DNA from: JBKHHU01 sp046539045
GTDB lineage: Bacteria > Planctomycetota > Phycisphaerae > SM23-33
Assembly: GCA_046539045.1 (NCBI GenBank)
Contig: JBKHHU010000170.1
Span: forward strand, 1-7,539
Direction: 5' to 3'
DNA length: 7,539 nucleotides
In this document: one piece after another, positions 1 through 4,679 of the stretch
How positions within the stretch are numbered: the first letter of the stretch is position 1
Layout of the letters: every line of letters starts with the position of its first letter
The notes under the pieces: model-generated
What the model was told of the DNA's origin: nothing
Databases searched by the model: none
The model's input: only the letters and a program-made list of their open reading frames with translations
Made by a program: the position numbers and the translations under genes

Positions 1-20
1 GCGGCCGCCGCCAGCGATCC

Positions 21-1865
21 CTACTGCCCCGGTTTGTAGCCGCGGATGACCGAGAGGAACTGTTCCCCGTAGCGTCGCAGCTTGACCCCGCCGACGCCGG
101 AGACCAGCAGCAACTCCCCTTCGGTGGTCGGGAAGTCCCGGGCCATCTGGCGGAGCGTTTTATCTGAGAAGACCACGTACGGCGGGACGCCCTGCTGGTC
201 GGCGATCTCCATCCGCGTCTGGCGCAGGCGCTGGAAGAGCCCCTTGTCGAACTCCTGCTGCGAGACGCCCGAGGCGAGTTGACGCGGACGCGATTTGGTC
301 TTCTTCTGCTTCAGCACGAAAAACTCCCGGCGGCTGAACAGTACATCGCGTCCCTTCGCCGTCAGCGCGAGCGTCGGATACTGCCCGTCGGAGCGCATCA
401 CGCAGCCTTGAGCGAGCAGGTCGTCGACGATCCGCCGCCAGTGCTTCTTGGGCTTGTCTTTCCCAACGCCGTAGGTCTTGATCTCCTGGTGATTGAACTT
501 GCGAATCCGCTCGGTGTCCGCCCCCGTGACGATGTCCACCACCTGCTGCGCGCCGAACCGCTGCTCGGTTCGCATGATCGCCGACATGACCATCTGGGCA
601 TCGACCGTCGCGTCGATCTTCTCCACCTCGCCGGTGCAGACGTCGCACGCCCCGCAGTTGTCCTCCTCGCTGCGGTAGTCCTCCCCGAAATACGCGAGAA
701 TCTGCTTCCGCCGGCAGACGTACACCCCACCGTAGTCGGCCATGTCTTCCATCTTGCGGGTGGCGACCTGCTGCTCGGTCGCATCCTCCATCTGGTCGAT
801 GAAGTAGCGGATGCGGAACATGTCCCCGCGCGAAAACAGCAGCAGACAATGTGCCGGATCGCCGTCGCGCCCGGCCCTGCCGGTCTCCTGGTAGTAACTC
901 TCCATGTTCTTCGGCAGGTCCGCGTGGACGATGAACCGCACGTTGGACTTGTCGATGCCCATCCCGAACGCGATCGTCGCGACGATCACCCGCGTCTGAT
1001 CGCGATTGAATGCGTCCTGGTTCGCGTGGCGCGTCTCATCGTCGAGCCCCGCATGGTAGGGCCTCGCGTCGATGTCGAACCCCTGCAGGAACGCCGCAGT
1101 CGCCTCCACGTCCTTCCGCGTGGTGCGGTAGATGATCCCCGGCTCGTCCGGCCTTTCGTTGATGAACGCGAGAATCTGCCGGTGCACGTCCTCCTTCGGC
1201 GAAACCTGGTAGAACAGATTCGGCCGGTCGAACGAAGCCCGGATCGCCAGCGGGTCGCGAAGGGCGAGTTTGCCGATAGTGTCCCGCTGGACCTCCGGGG
1301 TGGCCGTGGCGGTGAACGCGGCGACCGGCACGTCCGGGAACTGCTGTGGGACGGTTTCCAGTTGCAGGTAATCCGGCCGGAAGTCGTGGCCCCATTCGCT
1401 GATGCAGTGGGCTTCGTCGATGGCGAACAGGCACAGCTTGATCTGCTTGAGCGAGCGGAGGAAGTTGTCCATCGCGAACCGCTCGGGGGCGACGTACAGC
1501 AGGTCCAGAGTCCCGCTCATCATCTTGCGGTAGACTTCCCTCCGGTCGTGGGCGGTCTGGGAGGAGTTGATGAACTCCGCGGCGATCCCGTTTGCGTTGG
1601 CTGCGTCGACCTGGTCCTTCATCAGCGAGATCAGCGGGCTGACGACCACGCACGTTCCGTCCATCACCACAGCGGGCAGCTGATAGCACAGGCTCTTGCC
1701 GCCACCGGTGGGCATGACGGCAAACACATCCCGCCGATCGAAAATTGCCCGGATGATCAACTCCTGGTTCGGCCGGAAGGTGTCGAACCCGAAATGCTTG
1801 CGCAGGGCCGGCGTCAGGTCCAGGCCGGTTTCGGCGGGGTTGGATTGATTGTCGATTTCGGTCAT
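21..1865 (-). CDS. recQ: ATP-dependent DNA helicase RecQ
   Basis: Full-length RecQ, a 3'-5' DNA helicase of recombination and replication-fork repair, 614 aa (E. coli RecQ is about 609). Seen in order: motif 0 FGFDTFRPNQ (25-34), Walker A MPTGGGKS (51-58), motif Ia VVSPLISLMKDQ (74-85), the DEAH box (150-153) running into the aromatic-rich loop CISEWGHDFRPDY (154-166), motif III FTATATP (184-190), motif IV GIIYRTTR (243-250), motif V VATIAFGMGIDKSNVRFIVH (295-314) and motif VI QETGRAGRDG (326-335). The RecQ zinc site uses C384, C404, C407 and C410. It is followed by the winged-helix RQC region and a C-terminal HRDC domain (about 540-610). The ATG at 1865 is chosen because it starts just ahead of the helicase core; reading on to 2153 would overlap the upstream gene and add a sequence without RecQ similarity. 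No clear Shine-Dalgarno precedes this ATG. The 227-bp upstream gap suggests its own promoter. No key residue is missing. Confidence 0.97.
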   Translation of the reverse strand: MTEIDNQSNPAETGLDLTPALRKHFGFDTFRPNQELIIRAIFDRRDVFAVMPTGGGKSLCYQLPAVVMDGTCVVVSPLISLMKDQVDAANANGIAAEFINSSQTAHDRREVYRKMMSGTLDLLYVAPERFAMDNFLRSLKQIKLCLFAIDEAHCISEWGHDFRPDYLQLETVPQQFPDVPVAAFTATATPEVQRDTIGKLALRDPLAIRASFDRPNLFYQVSPKEDVHRQILAFINERPDEPGIIYRTTRKDVEATAAFLQGFDIDARPYHAGLDDETRHANQDAFNRDQTRVIVATIAFGMGIDKSNVRFIVHADLPKNMESYYQETGRAGRDGDPAHCLLLFSRGDMFRIRYFIDQMEDATEQQVATRKMEDMADYGGVYVCRRKQILAYFGEDYRSEEDNCGACDVCTGEVEKIDATVDAQMVMSAIMRTEQRFGAQQVVDIVTGADTERIRKFNHQEIKTYGVGKDKPKKHWRRIVDDLLAQGCVMRSDGQYPTLALTAKGRDVLFSRREFFVLKQKKTKSRPRQLASGVSQQEFDKGLFQRLRQTRMEIADQQGVPPYVVFSDKTLRQMARDFPTTEGELLLVSGVGGVKLRRYGEQFLSVIRGYKPGQ

Positions 1866-1884
1866 GGTTCGAACACCGCTGGAA

Positions 1885-2021
1885 CTGGAGTGAGTGACAG
1901 AAGTAATTTCGTGGTTCAGCGTCGGCGAAAGCGTTCCTGACAAGGACGGCGATGCAGGCAATGCCGTAGCATTGGCGATGCAGCCGGCTGAACCGGGAAA
2001 GAGTTTTGTCACTCGCTCTGG
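1885..2021. other. Nested inverted repeats upstream of recQ (possible structured RNA)
   Basis: Three nested pairings occupy the gap between the glycosyltransferase and recQ. The outer arms are 1885-1899 and 2007-2021: the inner 8 bp (GAGTGACA/TGTCACTC) are exact, and the helix continues to 15 contiguous pairs if three G-U wobbles on plus-strand RNA are allowed. The middle arms are GGTTCAGC (1913-1920) with GCTGAACC (1987-1994), extended after a 2-base bulge by CGGC (1923-1926) with GCCG (1983-1986). The inner hairpin is CAATGC-CGTA-GCATTG (1959-1974). Direct repeats GGCGATGCAG (1948-1957 and 1974-1983) flank the inner hairpin. On the minus strand this would be the recQ 5' leader; on the plus strand, an independent RNA. 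Confidence 0.5.
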
Positions 2022-2031
2022 CCCCCAGAGC
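2015..2031. other. Perfect 7-bp hairpin competing with the outer recQ-leader helix
   Basis: GCTCTGG and CCAGAGC pair exactly around a CCC loop. The left arm (2015-2021) is also part of the outer arm of the nested structure at 1885-2021, so the two foldings are mutually exclusive. A smaller hairpin, CTCG-CGTAA-CGAG (2032-2044), adjoins it. No U-tract follows on the minus strand, so termination of the glycosyltransferase transcript here is only a possibility. Confidence 0.45.
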
Positions 2032-2048
2032 CTCGCGTAACGAGCCCC

Positions 2049-2077
2049 ACTGTGCCGAATCGCGACAGGCAGGTCAA
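2049..2077 (-). promoter_or_regulatory. Weak sigma-70-like promoter candidate for recQ
   Basis: TTGACC (2072-2077, 5 of 6 to the -35 consensus) and CACAGT (2049-2054, 3 of 6 to the -10) lie 17 bases apart on the minus strand, just after the glycosyltransferase stop codon. Transcription would start near 2042 and include the nested inverted repeats in a leader of about 175 bases. The -10 box is poor, so this is a suggestion only. Confidence 0.28.
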
Positions 2078-2092
2078 GGGGATGCGGGCGAT

Positions 2093-3457
2093 TTACTGTT
2101 GTTCGGCGGTTGCTTCTCGCGGCCTGCGGAACCGCCCTACCGGCGCCAGCCAACCGACGGCGGCGGCGATGGACAGAATCGGCTCCATCGGCACGCGGAA
2201 GCGAGGCGTTGTCGCGACCCCGCCGATCAGGAACGAAACAAGCACCATCGCCAACATCAGCCAGCCGACAGGCGGCAGGCGGAAACGGAACTTCAGCACC
2301 CCCGCCGACAGGATGCCCAGCATCTTCACCAGCCAGATCAGCGACAATGCGATCCCCAGCACCAGCGCGGACGTGTTTCCACCGAAATAATGCCGCACGC
2401 CCGCCACGAACCCCTCCTGCCGGATCACCGTCAGCGTGCCCTTCTGCCCCCGGGTCTGCCCGGTCACCTCCAGCAGCTCCGTCGCCCCCGGCAGCCAGAA
2501 GTTCAGGTCGCCCTTCAGATGCAGCCGGGCAAAAGTCAGCGGGTGCTCGCGAATGACATCCAGCACCACGTCCCGTTTTGCGCGAATAAGGTATCCCCGG
2601 CTCTGCTCCTCGTCCGAGCGCGACCGGTTGCGGTCGATCGACCGTTGGATCATCTCATGCTCGGCGATCTGCAGATCCGTTACGGGTTTGCTCTCCGCGT
2701 CTGGTCCGGGCCGGGACCGCGTCGGTTCCATCTCAGCCGCGAGCATCTGGGGTGCGGAGTACGCGAACATGCTTTCCGTGGCGAAACTCGAAAAGGCGCA
2801 GTAGTCGGCGACCACGGCGTTTCGCGCGATCCACGGCGTCACTCCGAGCACAACGATCGCGAGCATCGTTCCGACGGATTTCCATCGTCGCAAACACAGC
2901 AGGAATAGCACCAGCAGCACCCCCATCACCAGACCCACCGGCCGGATGTACGCGGAAAGAACCAGCGCCACGCCCGCCAGGACCAGAGCGATCCATCGCC
3001 GGTTGCGAAGGTGCATCAGCAACAGCACCAGTCCCCCCGTCAGCAGAAAGGTGTAGGTCGTTTCCGAGAGAAGGCGCGCCGAGCCGGCCACCGCCACCGG
3101 CGTGACCGCCTGAGAGGCCATCGCCAGCAGAGCCACCCTGGCCCCGGCCAAACGTTCTGCCAGGATATGGACCAGCACGCAGGTCCCGCCGCCCAACAGG
3201 CACTGGAAGACCAGCACCAGATAGGTTGCGGAATCCCCGCCTGTGAGCAGAGCTCCGGCGATGAGCACGGGATAGCCCGGCGTCCGGAATACTTCGGGGT
3301 CGGACCCGAACGAACCGTCGTCCAGCAGCGTGTTTGCGAGCCTGAGATAGTCCCGGGAATCGGGCGTCATAGCCCTGTAGCTATGGCCCCACGGGACCAC
3401 TGCGACCCGACCAGCCAGTGCCACAACAAGAATGACCCAGAACCATGTGGTTTTCAT
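2093..3457 (-). CDS. GT-C membrane glycosyltransferase (family 39 / ArnT-like)
   Basis: A 454-aa polytopic membrane protein resembling the GT39/ArnT/PMT group, which transfers sugars from polyprenyl-phosphate donors on the outer face of the inner membrane. Visible: an N-terminal membrane helix (4-22), then a periplasmic loop with the acidic motif TPDSRDYLRLA (31-41; D33 is the likely catalytic-loop aspartate of GT-C enzymes) and RTPGYPVLIAG (58-68). Next come ARLLSETTY (127-135), SAYIRPVG (168-175) and TPWIARN (207-213), spacing typical of the family, with several hydrophobic helices between. A hydrophilic stretch (about 240-320) is followed by helices at about 363-386 and 397-413 and a final segment PRFRVPMEPILSIAAAVGW (418-436). 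The ATG at 3457 starts directly at the first helix; upstream in-frame codons would read through palindromic repeats. Acceptor and donor are unknown: lipid, protein or exopolysaccharide are all possible. It is flanked by the repeat-rich gap upstream and the structured recQ leader downstream, so it may be monocistronic. Confidence 0.82.
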   Translation of the reverse strand: MKTTWFWVILVVALAGRVAVVPWGHSYRAMTPDSRDYLRLANTLLDDGSFGSDPEVFRTPGYPVLIAGALLTGGDSATYLVLVFQCLLGGGTCVLVHILAERLAGARVALLAMASQAVTPVAVAGSARLLSETTYTFLLTGGLVLLLMHLRNRRWIALVLAGVALVLSAYIRPVGLVMGVLLVLFLLCLRRWKSVGTMLAIVVLGVTPWIARNAVVADYCAFSSFATESMFAYSAPQMLAAEMEPTRSRPGPDAESKPVTDLQIAEHEMIQRSIDRNRSRSDEEQSRGYLIRAKRDVVLDVIREHPLTFARLHLKGDLNFWLPGATELLEVTGQTRGQKGTLTVIRQEGFVAGVRHYFGGNTSALVLGIALSLIWLVKMLGILSAGVLKFRFRLPPVGWLMLAMVLVSFLIGGVATTPRFRVPMEPILSIAAAVGWLAPVGRFRRPREATAEQQ

Positions 3458-3471
3458 CGGATGTCTCAGTC

Positions 3472-3486
3472 TCACTCCGTTGGCGG
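3472..3486. repeat. Partial third copy of the palindromic repeat
   Basis: TCACTCCGTTGGCGG matches TCACCCCGTTGGCGG (3550-3564), the left flank and left arm of copy B, at 14 of 15 bases. The right arm is absent here. It begins 14 bp upstream of the glycosyltransferase ATG. Confidence 0.6.
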
Positions 3487-3498
3487 CATCTCTTTCCG

Positions 3499-3524
3499 CG
3501 TGGTGGGTCTCCCGACCCACCACG
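3499..3524. repeat. Perfect 26-bp palindromic (REP-like) element, copy A
   Basis: Arms CGTGGTGGGTC and GACCCACCACG are exact reverse complements over 11 bp with a TCCC loop. Compared with copy B the arm sequence differs at several positions, yet each change is matched in the opposite arm, so pairing is kept. It lies about 40 bp upstream of the glycosyltransferase start codon. Confidence 0.8.
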
Positions 3525-3556
3525 TTGCGCGACATCCGTTCCTGACACGTCACCCC

Positions 3557-3582
3557 GTTGGCGGGTCCGGAGACCCGCCAAC
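3557..3582. repeat. Perfect 26-bp palindromic (REP-like) element, copy B
   Basis: Arms GTTGGCGGGTC and GACCCGCCAAC are exact reverse complements over 11 bp, with a CGGA loop. It has the same 11+4+11 design and the same GGGTC/GACCC core as the element at 3499-3524. No U-tract follows on either strand. The form is that of an intergenic palindromic repeat, likely present elsewhere in the genome. Confidence 0.8.
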
Positions 3583-3638
3583 CGGAACAATCAATGTTTC
3601 AGTCTCGGCCGCCCTGCCGGAACGCGTCAATGAATTTC

Positions 3639-3670
3639 CGAATTCACGAATCTACGAACTCACGAATTCA
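3639..3670. repeat. 8-bp tandem repeat, four units
   Basis: Four head-to-tail 8-bp units: CGAATTCA (3639-3646), CGAATCTA (3647-3654), CGAACTCA (3655-3662) and CGAATTCA (3663-3670). The outer two are identical and the inner two differ at one or two bases. A further degenerate unit may lie at about 3631-3638. Read on the minus strand the unit is TGAATTCG, and the first TGA is the stop codon of the small membrane protein gene. The AT-rich unit contrasts with the GC-rich surroundings. The 8-bp period rules out a coding repeat. Confidence 0.85.
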
Positions 3671-4045
3671 CCACTGCCCGGTCCGCAGAACGTAGAAAAA
3701 GTGGAACATCAGGGCAATCAGGATGCCGGCCACCATACAGAACGTGCCCAGTCCAAGGCTGGAGATCAGCGCCCCGTGCTTGCGGAACTTGCCGGTGAAG
3801 GCCGACGGGATCAGCAGGAACCCGATGAAGATGATCACCGGGCACAGCAGCGTCGCCACGTAGTCCCAGATCCCCGGTTGAAACCTGAATCGGATGGCCT
3901 TGATCGCGCTGGGCCAGACCACACCAAACGCGCACCCGGCGAGGATGGTCACGATGGCAGCATAGAATCGCCGCTTGCGCGCCGTGCCGATGCCGCTGTG
4001 TTCTTCTTCCGGCCGATAACCGAACAATCCGGGAAGGTTGGACAT
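3668..4045 (-). CDS. Small three-helix membrane protein of unknown function
   Basis: A 125-aa protein I cannot assign to a family. It has a short polar N-terminus (SNLPGLFGYRPEEEHSG), a basic patch TARKRR (21-26), and three likely membrane segments at about 27-45, 61-82 and 92-119, joined by basic loops (AIKAIRFRF; TGKFRKHG). It ends RTGQW. The ATG at 4045 is preceded by AGGGG with a 6-base spacer, a good Shine-Dalgarno, which supports this being a real gene. It follows the DUF1844 gene by 71 bp in the same direction and is probably co-transcribed with it. The stop codon TGA is the first three bases of an 8-bp tandem repeat array, so the gene's end coincides exactly with a repeat boundary. 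No catalytic or ligand-binding motif is visible. The basic patch before helix 1 suggests the N-terminus is cytoplasmic, but topology is inference. Confidence 0.75.
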   Translation of the reverse strand: MSNLPGLFGYRPEEEHSGIGTARKRRFYAAIVTILAGCAFGVVWPSAIKAIRFRFQPGIWDYVATLLCPVIIFIGFLLIPSAFTGKFRKHGALISSLGLGTFCMVAGILIALMFHFFYVLRTGQW

Positions 4046-4065
4046 GTCTTACCCCTGCCGACCCG

Positions 4066-4095
4066 CGGGCGGGCAAGCCGTTGCCTCCCCGCCCG
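4066..4095 (-). other. GC-rich bulged hairpin between DUF1844 and membrane protein genes
   Basis: CGGGCG (4066-4071) pairs with CGCCCG (4090-4095), and the adjoining GGCAA (4072-4076) pairs with TTGCC (4081-4085) around a GCCG loop, leaving a 4-base bulge (4086-4089). It lies 22 bases after the DUF1844 stop and ends about 20 bases before the next ATG, just ahead of its Shine-Dalgarno. No U-tract follows on the minus strand. It may be an intercistronic stability or processing element. Confidence 0.45.
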
Positions 4096-4116
4096 AAGTC
4101 GACGAACAGTAGCTGT

Positions 4117-4581
4117 TCAGGCCTGCGGCGTTTCGCCACCGGGCTGACCCGGCTGACCGTCACCGGCATGCATTTCCTGAATGCGCTGCGAGAGCTGCAC
4201 GAAATTCATCCGCAGTTCGTACTGGGCGTGATCGAGGAGCTTCTTCTCTTCCTCGTCCAAGTTGCCCTCGGTCTTCTTGGCCAGCACGTCCAGCGTGTCG
4301 ATGTGGAACTTCGCCACGCCGAGATCGACGTAGCGTTTCTTGGTCTGCGGGTCCTCAAAGCCGCCCATCGACATCAACGCCTGGGTCATGATGGAGCTGA
4401 TGAGCGTGGTGAAGCTTGCCGGCGGGATCTCCCGCTGATCGCCTTCCCCGCCGGGCTCGCCCGCGGCCTGTCCTGCGCCTTGCTTGGACTCGCCCGCCAG
4501 CTTTTCCTTCTCCTGCTGGGCCTGCTTCTTCCAATCGTCGTCAATGTGGATCTTCGGTTTATCCTGATCGTTCTCAGCCAT
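4117..4581 (-). CDS. DUF1844 domain-containing protein
   Basis: A 154-aa soluble protein. The N-terminus is charged and probably disordered (1-50, including KIHIDDDWKKQAQQEKEKL at 10-28). A DUF1844-like core follows at about 52-128: IPPASFTTLISSIMTQALMS, then the conserved type of GKR/VDL stretch here read as KKRYVDLGVAKFHIDTL, and KTEGNLDEEEKKLLDHAQYELR. The tail is Gly/Pro/Gln-rich. DUF1844 has no established biochemical role; it is a small, largely helical, probably cytoplasmic domain found in many bacterial phyla. The ATG at 4581 has an excellent Shine-Dalgarno (AGGGAG, 5-base spacer). It lies 98 bp downstream of the sulfatase and 71 bp upstream of the small membrane protein, so an operon is plausible, but the context gives no functional clue. 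Confidence 0.88.
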   Translation of the reverse strand: MAENDQDKPKIHIDDDWKKQAQQEKEKLAGESKQGAGQAAGEPGGEGDQREIPPASFTTLISSIMTQALMSMGGFEDPQTKKRYVDLGVAKFHIDTLDVLAKKTEGNLDEEEKKLLDHAQYELRMNFVQLSQRIQEMHAGDGQPGQPGGETPQA

Positions 4582-4622
4582 GTTCTCTCCCTGGAGAGGT
4601 CCCTATCTCGTTTCGATTCGTC

Positions 4623-4649
4623 CGCCCGTCCGGTCGCTCCGGGCGGGCG
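4623..4649 (-). other. GC-rich imperfect hairpin between sulfatase and DUF1844 genes
   Basis: Arms CGCCCGTCCGG (4623-4633) and CCGGGCGGGCG (4639-4649) pair over 11 positions with one wobble (plus-strand RNA) or one A-C mismatch (minus-strand RNA), around a 5-base loop. It sits 30 bases past the sulfatase stop codon. No run of U follows on the minus strand, so it is not a classical intrinsic terminator. It could slow RNA decay or be a Rho-related or palindromic-repeat relic. Confidence 0.45.
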
Positions 4650-4679
4650 TTCTGTCGCAGCCGCGTGGGCTACTGAATG

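Noticed and set aside
279..1940. A 553-codon open frame on the plus strand opposite recQ
   Set aside because: It is antisense to a helicase with every motif intact, has a composition typical of GC-rich antisense frames (rich in H, R, V, D), and shows no domain I recognise.
1885..2021. Identification of the nested repeat as 6S RNA
   Set aside because: The rod is too short at about 137 bases, no conserved 6S positions can be assigned, and the gene context is not diagnostic; kept only as an unnamed structure.
1866..2153. N-terminal extension of RecQ by 96 codons
   Set aside because: It would overlap the end of the glycosyltransferase gene by about 60 bases, reads through the inverted repeats, and has no helicase similarity; 614 aa from 1865 already matches the family length.
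3458..3553. N-terminal extension of the glycosyltransferase by 32 codons
   Set aside because: The extra residues translate the palindromic repeat and its flanks, and are polar, ahead of what is clearly the first membrane helix.
3639..3670. Tandem 8-bp units considered as a CRISPR remnant
   Set aside because: Units are only 8 bp and directly abutting, with no spacers and no cas genes.
4104..4118. GAACAG-TAG-CTGTTC palindrome at the end of the DUF1844 gene, reminiscent of a LexA box (GAAC-N7-GTTC)
   Set aside because: It overlaps a stop codon rather than a promoter, is not near recQ, and the spacing does not fit a LexA site I know with confidence.
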